From Botrytis cinerea B05.10 (Eukaryota; Ascomycota; Leotiomycetes; Helotiales; Sclerotiniaceae), in NCBI RefSeq assembly GCF_000143535.2, contig NC_037312.1, forward strand, positions 2,294,001-2,358,000: 64,000 bases of DNA, written 5' to 3'. Position numbers and translations under genes: made by a program. This document shows positions 12,701 through 25,207 of this stretch, in pieces; position 1 is the stretch's first letter, and each line of letters opens with the position of its first letter. The notes beneath the pieces are model-generated. The model did no database searches. It had not been told where the DNA came from and saw nothing but the letters and a program-made list of their open reading frames with translations.

Positions 12701-13920
12701 TCGGCAAGAGGTCTGAGACCGCCAGAGGCAACGACAAGGCCTGGATCGCGAACCATGATCTCCGCAAGTGTCTCTATGCAGATAGGTTTGAGTCGATCCT
12801 CCTCATGGTCTGCGACTGAAGCTATAGTTCTTACCACAGCCCTAGAGACCTCTTTGATACCGTCTTTTACATCTAGGAATGCTCGGATAAACTTCAAGGC
12901 CTGCTCTCTTTCCACGTCAGAAGTTCCCTTCTTAATGAGTGATCTAAGAACTCTTTAGCATTAGACATGAATGTTTACCGAATCCAGTACTTACACGACA
13001 ACAAGATTATCAGTGTTTAGGCTGCGAATCTTTTGTAAAGAGCTGACATCCGAAATCGCATATCTTGTCATGCGGTATCCTGCAGCTACAACCTCTCGGC
13101 TCCCACTCAGGAGCATAACTTGCATTCTCAGGCCAAATACTGACCAGACCAGATCATACTTTAAGGTAGGATGTCGCTTGAAGAGTTCAACCAGATCGTT
13201 TGCATGACCAACGTAGTAATCCGGAGTGAGACCTTCTGCCTCTAGAGCTTGTAATATTTCAGCTAAGACATATGTTGGCGACTCTGTAGGCTCATCTGCC
13301 GCTTCTGAGCCCCCCATACTCTTAGAAGCACTTGGAGGTGATCTCACACCATTACTTTGGAAGAGAGCATCCATCCGACTGCGCGGCGGAGTGGTGGGTG
13401 GTTTAGGCTTTTGCATTTCCGTAATTTTCAATCTCAAATCTCTGATCTTCTGGTTGGATATATTCAACTCCGCTTCCACCCGCTGCCTTTGCTCTTTCGT
13501 CTGCTTCGCTTTCTTCGTATTCAGCGCCTCTAACATGTTCTCACTGCCTTCCTTTATTTTCATCTCCCTACTCAGCATTTCGCGTAAATTCGACAATATC
13601 TTCACCGGCGTCGTACTATCGTCTTCGTCCAATCGCTCCAAGTTTACCATGGAAACATTTGTATCAAGAGCCGAAGCTTGCCGTGGCATTTGGCTGCGCA
13701 TTGTCGAACTGAAGCTTCCTGGGGCGGGAGATGGCACGAGAGAGGAACCACGAGGCGCAAATGCGGCTGTCGAGCTTGAGGCCATTCGCGAGCCATTTTG
13801 ACCTGGTGGTTGCAAACCCCCAGGTTGATCTAGGCTCGTCCTTCCGGCATATTGTTGTGCGTAGGTGTTTTTCTGGGCAGTCGTCACAGACGAACCCAGA
13901 ATGCTCGATGGTCCAACCAT
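9740..13920 (-). CDS. TSC11: TORC2 subunit Rictor/Avo3 (Ste16/Tsc11 family)
   Basis: This is the Rictor scaffold of target-of-rapamycin complex 2, which controls AGC kinases, actin and membrane stress responses. Exons are 13920-12995, 12952-11491 and 11440-9740 on the minus strand, giving 1362 residues. A Ser/Pro-rich N-terminus is followed by an HR1/REM-1-like coiled coil (about 105-170) and an armadillo-like RICTOR_N region starting near 220 (motif VLRSLIKKG...EREQALKFIRAFL). From about 800 come the RASGEF_N_2-like segment (FSKERLSETLACGYFAMLGTL) and the conserved Rictor core near 1100-1160 (WAVGNVGSMELGAPFL, RGTAFFVLGLISRS). The third exon starts after a TACTAAC branch site, which supports that junction. 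The start at 13920 is the first ATG in frame; the frame stays open about 60 bases upstream to a stop, so a further 5' exon is possible. The acidic C-terminus carries GGREM repeats. Confidence 0.9.
9865..9920 (-). repeat. 15-base coding minisatellite in the Rictor C-terminus
   Basis: About four tandem copies of a 15-base unit encode successive GGREM pentapeptides. The unit length is a multiple of three, so copy-number change would not break the frame. The repeat lies after the conserved core, in the Glu/Arg-rich tail. Confidence 0.8.
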
Positions 13921-15601
13921 CTGCCCATTCGAGAGGTCGGGGTCAACGTTCTTCGTGCCAGGGTGACATAGGTGGTGCAGTTAAGGGACCGACACAAAAG
14001 TCATCCAGGTACCTATGCAAGAATGGGAGATACGATTTTAGTGCAATGGATCCTGATCCAGCTCAAAGCTATTCGTGGGCGATACAGTATATGCTTGTCG
14101 CGGTATGTGTGGAGGTTCCGCAGTCGATGTGTGCACCAAAGTCGTAGATCGTGAAGTCTGAAGTGTTGCTTGCTGTACTCGAGCTGTGCTAGAAAATGAC
14201 TAAAGATTGTGGGGAAATAGAGGTATCAAACAGCACCTTTGGAAACTCTGAAATTCAAATGCGGGATTGTATTGCGACAAAAAGACGATAGAAGATTTAA
14301 AGCGTTTCATCAATCAATTCGTTCTTGTTCTTCAACGCTCCCATTCCCGCAGATAGATAGATGATTGGGGTATAAACCACAACACAGACCAACAAGACCA
14401 AGAGACCATGAAGACATCGCTAACAAATTACCTTTGGTGTTCATTTTATAGAGGCATGGTTCATGGACAGACAGACAGATACATTCATGATATTTCAAAC
14501 TCTTCTGGATATTTGCATCTATTCTGTCTTCCTGTGTATTGTCCATATACGTTCCTACTCTACATGGATATGGTCCAGCTCTGGAACTGAAGATATCGAA
14601 ATGTTGCTGCCCTCCAGAAATCGGACTTCTTTATCGATGAGCATTGCAGTAGCAGCTCTATATTAAGAACGGCAATAGGCTGATAAGAGAATGTCATGGT
14701 AACCCCGTTGTCTATCAGATCTTCAGTCCATCATGACAGTTCGTTCCAAGAAGAGAGACCGCCTTGTCGCTCTTTTACGAAGCTGTTTGATCTCTCCATC
14801 TGCACACCACGTCGAGAGGGCCCCCAGGATCTTCACAGTCTTCTTCCATCATTCAAGCGGCATCAGATTAGAACCATTCGTAGTTTCGTAGTGGGGTCCA
14901 ATGAGACATGAGAATCATCGTACGAGAGAACAGACCTGTCAATCAGACCTGTGCTGTGCTTTTAGTAGGTAGGCATGGCGGACGACCCCGTTGGCTCCGT
15001 CCGGTCAGCCTTGCATTTCCATTCCTCAAGACTTCATGTAATGACAGAACAAAATAATGCGAAAAGAAATACCTATCAATTTCTATCAATACCGCTTTAA
15101 ATTCTTCAAATCCCGAAATTTCAAATGCCATCCTTCCCAAGACCCGCAATGTGAAAAGACTTTTTCAGCCAAAAATCATGGTCGTTAGGTAAAAGTAAGA
15201 CCAATTATCAAAGTTTCATTACAAGGCTACAAGTCGGCCTCGTGCGTTCGGCGCCTTCCGATGGATGTTGGAATCATCTTCTCGCATATGGAGCCAAGAT
15301 ACAACATCTCGTAGCTATCTTATTCGGTGGACTCCTGCAGGTAGCTTGAGCTTCTCCGTTCTCCTCGAAACAATACCTGACTTCATTGCCGCTAAGACTC
15401 TTTAGCGACTATACTCAGAATTCCATAAAGAGACCAAAGTCCCCTTGACTTCATTCATCTGCTATCCTCATTCTTGTTGTCACTCACATCATACTAATAC
15501 CTACCAAGTCTTTCAGCTACGTTCTACAAGAATACTTACCAAAACATCTTCTACTGCATCTTCTTACTTTCTAGATATCAACCCAAATTTAAACATTTAC
15601 A
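13921..15601. other. Shared upstream region of Rictor and uricase genes
   Basis: No convincing gene is seen; open frames are under 140 codons and not protein-like. It separates two divergently transcribed genes and so must hold both promoters. An AGGTAGG half-site of the recurrent motif lies near 14964. The last 100 bases before 15602 are A/C-rich, typical of a fungal 5' leader. Confidence 0.5.
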
Positions 15602-16618
15602 ATGGCATCGATAGCTTCCGCAAGATATGGCAAGGACAACGTCCGCGTCTATAAAGTAGACAGAGATGAGCAGACTGGAACTCAAACTGTCACCGAAATG
15701 ACCGTTTGTGTATTACTGGAGGGTGCAATCGACGTCTCGTATGTTGTGTCTTCGACTGAATACCCCTGAAATCGAGAACTAACCAATCTCTAGATATACC
15801 AAGGCCGACAACAGTGTTGTGGTTGCAACCGATTCCATGAAGAACACAGTCTACATCAAAGCCAAGGAACATTCAGTTACTCCTCCCGAGCTCTTTGCTA
15901 GTATTCTCGGAACTCACTTTATCGAGACCTACCCCCATCTCACCGCAGCCAGCATCAAAATCGTTACTCACAGATGGACACGAATGACTATCGATGGCAA
16001 ACCCCACCCACATTCATTCTACAGAGACGGAAGCGAGACACGAAATGTCGATGCTGTTATCAAGAGAGGAAAGGGCATCGATATCCGTAGCGGAATTGTT
16101 GGACTCTTGGTTTTGAAGAGCACAGGTTCGCAATTCCACGGCTTTGTCCGAGACGAGTACACTACGCTCCCCGAGGTTTGGGACAGAATTTTGTCAACTG
16201 ATGTTGATTGCGGCTGGTCATGGAAAACATTTGCCGGATTGGACGCCGTGAAAGAGGCCATCCCCAAATTTGACAAAGCATTTGATGATGCCAGAAATAT
16301 CACCATGAAGACATTCGCTGAAGAGAACAGCCCATCTGTACAAAACACCATGTATAAGATGTGCGGTTCCATTTTGGAGGCCGTCCCAGAAGTCGAGACT
16401 GTGGATTACTCCTTGCCCAATAAGCATTATTTCGAAGTTGGTAAGTAAATTAGAGACACTCGATGTACGAGAAAGGTTCTAACATTTCTACAGATCTCAG
16501 CTGGCACAAGGGTCTTAAGAACACCGGAAAGGACGCAGAAGTTTATGCTCCTCAATCTGGACCAAACGGACTCATCAATGTCACCGTCACCAGAACTCCA
16601 GTCACACCAAAGCTATAG
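15602..16618 (+). CDS. uaZ: Urate oxidase (uricase), peroxisomal
   Basis: It oxidises uric acid to 5-hydroxyisourate with release of hydrogen peroxide, in purine nitrogen salvage. Exons are 15602-15738, 15794-16440 and 16494-16618, giving 302 residues, the usual length for fungal uricases. Both introns start GTATGT/GTAAGT and have CTAAC branch sites. The cofactor-free active site is complete: the Lys-Thr-His triad at K11, T58 and H257, and substrate-binding F160, R177 and the Gln of SVQNTMYK. Tandem T-fold signatures are clear (RYGKDNVRVYKV, LPNKHYFEV). The C-terminus is PKL instead of the canonical SKL peroxisome signal, so import may be weaker or rely on a variant PTS1. Assignment is essentially certain. 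Confidence 0.97.
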
Positions 16619-18110
16619 ATCTGACTTATATCATGATTTTATGATAGCGTAATTCGCATGGCGCCACTCACCATTGCTTTATATTGGAAAGGCGTTTTGG
16701 TCTCTAGGGTATAGAGCGTTCGGCGCATTTTCAGGACCATGTATATAGATCATGGCAGATACCATTCAAGCATGGAATTCAACTCGATTTAATCTCACAA
16801 CAAAGCAACAGTCTATCGGAATTCCATGAACAGTCAATATATCGTGATTTTCCCATATCCCACTACATGTCCAACCCCGTTCCCCAATAGCAGCCTCACT
16901 TGGATTTCTATACATCAGCCAACGTGCAAGACATGGCCCCATACAGATACGAAATGCAAGGCCCCTTCGCTTCTCCTTTTCCTTTTCTTCTGACAATGAA
17001 AATCTTTAAAATACGTCCAAAGTCCACCTCGGAACAAAATTGAAAGAGCTAAACCACCGGGATTGCTTCGCTTCTGACTTCATATTTTCTACCTCCCAAG
17101 GATTGAATAGGATTAATTTCACGGAGGATGTATTAGAGATTAGACATTAGTAGATGTTGGAGATTTTATTGCTTCTTTTCCCGTTCTGACCTGTGATTTT
17201 TTTTGGGGGGGGGGTTTCTGAATGAGTCTGATGGACATAATAAACCCTTGAATATTGATATTCAATTACAAGTTACTTGAGTACCTACCTACCCGCGCAT
17301 GATTCTATTTCCATCCTTACTTCATACCCGATCGATATAAAATCATCATATTGCATAATACGCATACGCATACGCATACACATGCACATACACATATATT
17401 TATCATTCATACTACCTAGTATCCATAGTACAAATAAACATCTAACCCATCCCAACCTCCTCATTCTCCATTTCCATCATGACCATGACCATCATCGATC
17501 CAAGTATCCAAGCCCTCGATGTCTGAGTTCTCCCCCATCCATCCATCCATCCAATTTAAATTAACCACTTCATCTCATCTCATCTCATCCGTATCTCCCA
17601 CCCTCTCCTCAGAGCTCTCTTCCCCAGTAACAAGAAAGAAAACGACATAAAAAGAAGAGAAACCGAAATCCACAAGCCCCCCAAACTCACGAAAAGAAAA
17701 AGGAAAGATAGATCAATTTGTCCCAGACATTTATAAATGATTACCTCTCCCCTTTCTCCTCTTCTTTGCTAGAATTACAACTCCATGTATGCATGTACAT
17801 ACACATACATTCTTTTTTTCGCGTCGGCGCTCGCTTATACAATTCTAAGCGCCATAAACTTGAATATCAATATTCAGAAGTAGATAAAAAAGCAAACAAT
17901 GCATTTGTATTCGCTAATGTGGATATTTGTTGGTATCATATCAAAGAAGTTTTTTCACCCTCGGCGAACAAATTAAATAGACAAAACTCTCACTTCCCTT
18001 CCCAAAGACCTCTTCCAAAAAATAAGGAGGAAATTTTGGTATGCGGGAAAATGAAATAAAAAAGAAAAACATAATCGTCAACATTCATCATTATCTTACT
18101 TGTCCTGAAA
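16619..18110. other. Intergenic region between uricase and noxR
   Basis: No gene is seen. Both neighbours end here (convergent). Contents are a T8G10 run at about 17197-17214, a CTACCTACC motif at about 17281, a GCATAC/CACATA repeat at about 17358-17398, and a CATCC repeat at about 17539-17556. AT-rich low-complexity sequence surrounds them. Confidence 0.5.
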
Positions 18111-20025
18111 TCACGCTTTTACTACCCAAATCTAATTTGTATGTCAGTAAGCAATATTAGTGAAAAAAGGGAAAGGTAAAAAAAAAACTCACTTCCATCT
18201 TTCCCATATCCAATCGTTCTCTCTTGGCATTTGATTTCACACTCGATAAAACCATATCCAAATCATCCTGATCACCCATCGTAATCATGTCGCCATTAGG
18301 AACATCCTCATCGCGAACTTTAATCTTGAATCGATCACGCAGCCCAAATTTCTCCTTTATCTTGTCTTGGAAATCGCGGAATTCGATAGCCGAGCCTATC
18401 ATAACATATCGTACATCCTCGGCGTGGACCTTCACACGAACTTTGCGAATATCAGGTTGACGAGAACCAGCTCGACCATTGCCACCATTAATTGAGGATG
18501 TTGTGCGGGATCTTGGAGGCGGACGACTAGAGACCATTTCAAACTCATCTTCGTCAAAAGAGCCTTCATCGTAGTCGCTTGCGTATTCACTCTCTTCTTC
18601 GATATATCTATTACGGGTGTTGCGTCTAGAGTTATTCGATCTCCGACCTGGGGAGCTATACATATCATAGAGATCGTCCGGGTAGTCATCTTCTTCTTCT
18701 TGCGTTGATTGCATTCGTCTTGGTGGTTGTCTTGAACGTGATTCGGATCTTTTATTGGAGTATTGCATTTGCGATGGTCCCCTTGGCTCTGATGCTGTTC
18801 TTTGAGTCCCACGTCTGGCGGGTCGCGCATCTGGAGGGCTTCTTGCATCATCACGTTCACGAATCTCATAACCTTCATTTGGACGTGCTCTTTCGATGTT
18901 GAGTTTAGCTGGCATGGGTTTAGGCCCGTTCCGAACAGAAGCCCCGCGACTCATGGGTGGAGGTCCAGAAATTTTCTCTGCCTCAGGAGGTGGCGTAGGT
19001 GGGAAAACATTTCGGTTCAGAGGTGGTTCTGATTGTTGTCTTTTGCTAGCCAAGCCTGGCTTTACAAGGTTCGCCGCTGCGTACGAAAGATTCTCCGTCG
19101 GACGGTCATCCTTGGGTTGGATTATACCAGCCTGAAACAATTAGTGTCACAGGTTCCGAGTATACGATTAGTAGTACTCACATTCTTAATCTCTGAACCG
19201 GCAAATCCGGTGAAAGCATTAGCACGGTCTGAAGCTGCAACTAGACGTGCTTTGCCTAGATAATCTTTTGTCTTCAAGTTCTTGACCTTCGCTTGATTGG
19301 GCCTGTAAACAACTCCTACAGGAATTGAGAAAACGGTATAACCCTATAAAAGTATTAGTGTTTTTCCAACATGAAACTTTGAATGACAATCATACCTCCG
19401 CTTCGTCGCGAATTGCCTCATCGATAACATTGTGATCCTCAACAACCTTCTCTTTCACCGCGAAGGAGAAATCCTGCAGTCCCGCTTCCTTCTGTTGTAG
19501 ATAGATGTAGCACAACCCGCGATTAAATAACACTTCGCACGAATATAGTTTGAAAAGAAGACCAAGTTGAGCATAGTCGATCATATTGTTTCCCCTCAAG
19601 TATAGTAAGGTATCATTGAAGTTTGCCAAAGCCTCCTCGAAATCGCCAACCAAAAAATTCGAGACACCTTGTTGAAAATATGCTACGGCTAGGTATTGAT
19701 CCAGGCGAACGGCTTTTTGATAACATTCGACCTAGAGTGAATTAGATGCTGCCAGTATAACTGAGTTCGTCACCAGGAATGGAAAATACTTACCGCTTTC
19801 TCATGCTCTCCCAAAGTTGCATGAATAACACCACAATTGAAGAGAATCTTTGAAGTATCTGCAATCCCATCAAACTCCTTCAACGCTTCATCAAATTCGT
19901 TATTATCGTAACGGCCAAGGGCAGAAACCCACGTCTCAATTTCCTGCGCAAGTAGTCAGTACCGAAGTGACCTTCTCTGATCCTCATCATTCTCCCTTCC
20001 ACCCACTCACCTGTTTCAAAGACAT
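18111..20025 (-). CDS. noxR: NADPH oxidase regulator NoxR (p67phox-like)
   Basis: NoxR activates the fungal NADPH oxidases with the small GTPase Rac; it is needed for regulated superoxide production in differentiation and, in pathogens, infection. Six exons: 20025-20011, 19943-19794, 19731-19396, 19343-19182, 19131-18193 and 18131-18111, giving 540 residues. TPR repeats fill about 1-190 (ILFNCGVIHATLGEHEKA, AVAYFQQGVSNFLVGDFEEAL, NNMIDYAQLGLLFKLYSCEVLFN are p67phox-like). A short linker (FAGSEIKNAGII) follows, then a disordered Pro/Arg-rich middle and a C-terminal PB1 domain at about 445-535. The first coding exon has only five codons (MSLKQ) and the last only six plus stop. Both are supported by in-phase consensus splice sites, but the last exon is the weakest call. 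Confidence 0.92.
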
Positions 20026-23000
20026 GATGCCTTTTCTCCCTCAAAAATTATGTATTCGTGAAATATTCTTTCGAAGCTGGCTGGTCGCCTTCGTGAGCGA
20101 CCAGCTATCAAGCGGTGTAAGGAAGTTCTATGTCGTGTTGCAATACTCGTATGTTGTGCGAAGCTATCTCGAATTGTCGGTATCTTTTTCTTCTTGCGTG
20201 CGTCCCTTCTCTCTGATGCAACTAGTGTGTATATTAAATATTCTCGGATCCGTCCAGCGATGGGAATGTTCTCTTGTCGAGCGATTATTGTTTGGTTGAG
20301 ATTATGTTCTAAAGTATATAAATTCCAAAAGATGATGTACAAGCCCTTGTGCTTTTCGTAGGATTTGACTCTCGGGCTCCTCCCGTCGCTATTAATTAGT
20401 GTTGATTGCTGATCGTAAAGTAGTGGTGGGCTGGTGGGGAATGACAATTCGGCACCTCGAAGGAACGTGGAGACTTGATTTGATTTGATTTCGATATTTT
20501 CCGTTCTCGTGATGAAATGTAGAAAGACTGAAAGATTGAAAGATTGACAGCTTGGTGTTCAAATGTGAATACTCGAAAATAGAACCGAATGAAGATGCGG
20601 ATAAAGTGGAAAGTTCAAAGACAAGAGAGTGTGGGCGTATGCACGAAGCAGAACGAATTGGGTTGGAAATGTAAGGTACGATGGCTGGCTAGCAGCGCTC
20701 TTGCAACGAACGGAGGAGGATGAGTGGATGTTAGAAGAAGTTCAATGTACGGGTAGCGCCCTAGAAGTTCTTTTTGGATATGGAAGATTGGAAATGGAGG
20801 GTTAGACGAGGAGACGAGTTTGGATTGCTTGGTAGGTGGGTTGATCAGTCTTAGTCTCTTGATGCAAGTTCGACAACTTCGATGGTGCAGTGATATTAAA
20901 ATGTGGATTTAGAGGGGTTCCCTAGTCGAAAAATGCTCCCTGCTAACCCCGACAACGATCCACGGCAACTAATCGACGTATCGTGTCGAACGGGGCTACG
21001 ACTAGTACGGAGGAGATGTGTAGGAAAGAAGTATTGACTACCTAAGTAGATCGAACATGGGAGTTTCATGCATGCAGCTGGTTATTATCCATATTATATA
21101 CAGAGATTGAGGTTCAAATATAGCAGTGGCTCAAGGGGCGTTGATATGGAATCCATACATACGTACATACACACCTCTATTCATGTGTGGAACACAGGGC
21201 AGTACATGAATTTGGAAATAGATTCTTCCTGTTTTGCAAAAGTATTCTCGCCATGTCCATTGTATCCTTGCTCTGGTTTAGTCCTCGAGCAATGGGTTAC
21301 GAATTCCAAACCATTTCTTGAATCCCCCTTGTCAATCGCTGCTTCAGCATCTACTCAAGTATCTATCTTACCATTCATTTATCGGACTACTTCGCAACAG
21401 TAGTAATCTCGCTTTGTCGTGCCCTCACGTTCCAGTGTTGCGATGTATTGCTGCAATGTATGTTTACTGGTACTATCTTATCTACTTCTTTCGAAAAGCC
21501 GCACTCGATGTTAGACATGAACTGAAAGTGTAAACCAAGATTGAGACGCTTTTCATACAAAAGCATCATGGTCAATCGCTCAAGCCACCAGCAGAATTGC
21601 TTTTGTTCTCCAGAATTATTAAAATGATTGGTAAATATGAAAAGTTGGTGGCCACACATTTGAAGCTTGCGAAACTTGGATGCTGTTCGCTTGAGGCGGG
21701 TTCAAAGCAGCAAGTGTTCCAAGACCCCCCTATACCATGCCGATTGGATGGTCAAGAGTTGCGCTTTCTGTCACTTTTTGTTCCATCGGCGCGTAATCCA
21801 ACATATTCTCTTGTCCGTGCATTTCTTTTGGCTTTTCAGATGTCCACGATATCTCTCTTTCTTTTGGATGATTCAGAACGTAAATCCTAGAGTAGTCGAG
21901 TTTTCTTAACTTGGTAGAACTGAGTTGGAGTTCATGAGCTCACTTAAAATAGAATCACAGGTGACTGTGACAGTCTTGCTTGCAGCGGCGTGATCGATTC
22001 AATAGTGTATGCTGTTGGTACCTGAGTATAAATTTCATTCGACATTATTTATAGGTTTAGGTCTTGTGATATCGTGTAACTATGAATAACTTCAGATCCA
22101 AAGGCTTGTTATGCCATGCAATTGGAAGAGTTCGACATGCCAAGTTATTTTTGTCTTTGACCGAGAACTTGCCATAGCAAACTATCGATTTGGCAATGAG
22201 AACGTATGCTATACATATACTTATATCCATGCCATGCAATTCATATCAACATCTAAAAGACGAAAGCAGTACCTCGCCTGCTGGGCCCAGACCAATTCAG
22301 TAATCGACCCCGAAAGCAACCTCCGAACAGGTCACAAACGGCCACGCACATAACCGTAGGGCAATCCCTCAAAAGATACCCGCCGAATAACCTGGCCAGC
22401 ATCTTATCGGATATCGGATAAGCATTGCATTGGAGCGCAGGAAGCTTGGCGTCTCAGGGGGAGACATCTCGATGGGACGAAACTCGCTTCCACCTCACCT
22501 TCCTCACCTTGTTTGAGAATTTAGGGCACATTTAGAGGTCTAAACGGCCACGCGGGAGAAGAAAAAACTCGAAATAAAGATGCCAGATCACAAAAAATGA
22601 TCGTCATCGTGATTGAGGCCGTTTGCATGATGCTGCCCAGCATTAGAGAGGAAAACATATTTTCTTTCGTCTCAACAATAGCCGACACTATGAGAAATCA
22701 CGGCACATTTTACGATAGTTCAAACACATGTGTAAAATTAAGGTTACATGCAGCTTTCTCTGTCACATCCAGCCTTTTGGTCCGTGGGGTATAATGAGAT
22801 CAATATACATGATGGCTCAGGGTAGGGCTACGGTTGGGAACCAAGATATGGCTGATTTAGGCTTACCGTACGTACATATACAAGCAATACTGACAGTATT
22901 GAATAGTGAAATCATTACCCGATATATGACAGATTTGAAACGCATTTGGGCTTAACGTTTGACAAGAGAAGCTTAATCTTCATAATACTCATCCTTAAGG

Positions 23001-23219
23001 TTTGATGTAGACTCTGGTAGCCTCATCGAACACTCCAACATTCCCTGCTCTCTTCCTCTGAATTGCTTCTTTGAGATTCTCTGATCAATCACAGCTCTTT
23101 CTCAGACGGAAAGTACGGACAGATATGTAAAAGGTGCGGGTGGCAGATGATAAGCTTCTTGGGCGTACGTATCGTACCATGCCATCGTTCCATTTCTTGT
23201 ACGATCATCTGATATATGA
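20026..23219. other. 3.2 kb region with no recognised gene
   Basis: Frames are short and not protein-like on either strand. The left part (20026-21000) is the noxR upstream region, with repeated TTGAAAGATTGA-type sequence near 20525. Short CATACGTACATAC tracts occur near 21157. The right part runs into the CCS1 3' end. Short conserved RNA genes cannot be excluded by eye. Confidence 0.45.
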
Positions 23220-24173
23220 TCAGAGCATACCCTTGCTGACCTCATCTTTCCTTTCCTCCCACAATGTCTTTCCTGAGCAAGAACAGACTGTCTTATCATT
23301 ATCCCATACACCAGCACTTCGTGCGATTACTCCCACGAGAGTGTTCTCATCATTCTTCTCAAACTTCTTGTCTCCCTCATGTTGTTTCGATACTACCATT
23401 CCCCTTCCAATCATTTCCCATATCTGGATTGGCTTGTCCAAAAAGACACTTCCCATTCCATCCTTCCCCACACTCACAGTACCAAAGGCACCTCTCGGCG
23501 AACCTTCACTACCCCCCTTCCATAGACCCGCCGTAGAGATTGCTCCATTGGAAATATCCCCCGCTTCTCTAACAGTAGCCCAATATGACCCCTCTTGCAG
23601 TCCTCGAATCGTCAAATCTACCAACGTTAATGTAGGAGATACCTGCACCATCCTCACCAATCCTCGTACTTTGTCTGATACAGTAGTATCGTGTGTCTCA
23701 AGAATACAGACAGCCGCACCTATACACATCTCAGACAGGGACCTCTAAAACATCAACCATGAAAGAGAATTGAGCCCAAACCCCATTCAAACAAAACGTA
23801 AAAAAACAAAAACATACCATCACTCCCCCCCGAACCCCTCAAAATTGCATCTCGCCCCGTGTCCTCAATCGCCTTAACGATTTCCGAAGGCGCAGCTAAT
23901 TTCACATCAGTAACGAATTCCTATTCTCTTGGCGGGGCAAAGTCACAAACTTACTTGTTCCTTCGATAGTAACAAGCTGATCCTTCAGATTTGCTTCAAC
24001 TTTCTGTATTCCACCTAGTTTGAATAGAGATCCTTCGATGTCTTTTACACATGCTTCGCATGTCATGGGTACCGCAAATTGTGTCTATTCTCCGTTAGTG
24101 ATATTTCGATTTTGGCGCGATGCACGTGATCGGAATCGAGGGGAACTACCTGGAAAGGAGTTGTGATGGCCAT
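23220..24173 (-). CDS. CCS1: Copper chaperone for superoxide dismutase
   Basis: It delivers copper to Cu/Zn superoxide dismutase SOD1 and forms its disulphide, in the cytosol and mitochondrial intermembrane space. Exons are 24173-24150, 24084-23955, 23895-23818 and 23719-23220, giving 243 residues, normal for the family. Domain 1 is an HMA-type metal-binding fold with MTCEAC at 15-20 (ligands C17 and C20). Domain 2 is SOD1-like (GAAVCILETHD onwards; LVRMVQVSPTLTLVDLTIRGL). The C-terminal CSC motif at 223-225 is the transfer site. The first exon has only eight codons, set by the conserved MAITTPFQ/TQFAVPMTCEAC junction. The 23895 acceptor is the least certain. It is divergent from the mitochondrial ribosomal gene to its right. 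Confidence 0.93.
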
Positions 24174-24518
24174 TTTGAAGAGTTTGTGTTTTTGAAAACT
24201 CTTGCTTAGATCTTCTGTATGTGATAGAATAATAAATAAGAGAAGATTCAATATGAATGAAGTTCAAAAATACAACATCTCCGTCAAACGTGGGGCAACA
24301 ATGAATGCTTTGAAATCCAGCCTCGGAAGCCTCGCCAAAAGATCTAGCCAATCAAAATCCCATAAAGCCATTCGAGAAAAAATGTCTTGGCATCTAGAAT
24401 CACGATTGACTTCAAGGCTTGAATTTGACGACGACAGCGAGGGAATCTTTTAGCTGCCAATTCTTTTCTCCCCGCGCATCGTATTTAGCATTGGTTATTG
24501 TGCCAATCATATCCCACG
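24174..24518. promoter_or_regulatory. 345-base divergent promoter, CCS1 / uL13m
   Basis: Only 345 bases separate the two start codons, so both genes must share this control region or have overlapping 5' leaders. No clear TATA box or known copper-response element was recognised. Confidence 0.55.
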
Positions 24519-25207
24519 ATGTCGCAAACAAATGGATTTGTAAGTTCTCAACCTCTTCCTTTACCACTCCCCTTCTATTATGCACAATCGAAGTTGTCAA
24601 TATACATGAATAAGCCCCCAAACAAAATCACATACATAAACTAACACACTTTCAGACAAAACTAGCCTACTCCCGTACCTGGCACCACATCTCCGCCAGC
24701 ACCCCGCACATCCCTCTCTCCACCCTTCGACCCCGTCCAAACGCCTCCTCACCCCCCTCCGTCACAGCCCGCATCACACCACCGCCCCTCGGGCGTCTCG
24801 CCTCTCGCATTGCACTCCTTCTCATGGGAAAACACAAGCCAATTTGGGATCCCTCTACCGATTGCGGCGACTATGTCGTTGTTACCAATTGCGCGAATCT
24901 CCACACCACCGGCAAAAAAATGTATCAGAAGAAATACTATCGTCATAATACACGACCTGGTAGTTTGAAGGAAATCAGTATGGAGGGGTTGATGGAAAAA
25001 TTTGGAGGGGCAGAAGTTCTGAGGAAGGCGGTTAGTGGAATGTTGCCGAAGAATCGGTTGCGGGATGGGAGATTGGGACGTTTGAAGGCATTTGAGGGCG
25101 CGGCGCATCCGTATAAGGAAAATTTGGTTAGGTTTGAAGGAGTAAGGAGGGACTTGATGCCGGATGAAGGCTGGGCGAAGAAGAAGGTTGAAGAAGCTAA
25201 GAGTTGA
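24519..25207 (+). CDS. MRPL23: Mitochondrial large-subunit ribosomal protein uL13m (L13/MrpL23)
   Basis: A component of the mitochondrial 54S ribosomal subunit. Exons are 24519-24539 (MSQTNGF) and 24656-25207, giving 190 residues. The intron starts GTAAGT and ends CTAACACACTTTCAG. The L13 signature is clear: LAYSRTWHHISA, MGKHKPIWDPSTDCGDYVVV, then KMYQKKYYRHNTRPGSLKE and GMLPKNRLRDGRLGRLKAFEG. The insertion between the start and MGKHKP is Pro/Ser/Arg-rich, as in other filamentous fungi. The coding strand is C-rich up to about 24955 and G-rich after it, a switch shared with two other genes in the window. Confidence 0.93.

Noticed and set aside
23134..23748. A 204-codon plus-strand frame
   Set aside because: Antisense to CCS1, which has a full set of family motifs and in-phase exons.
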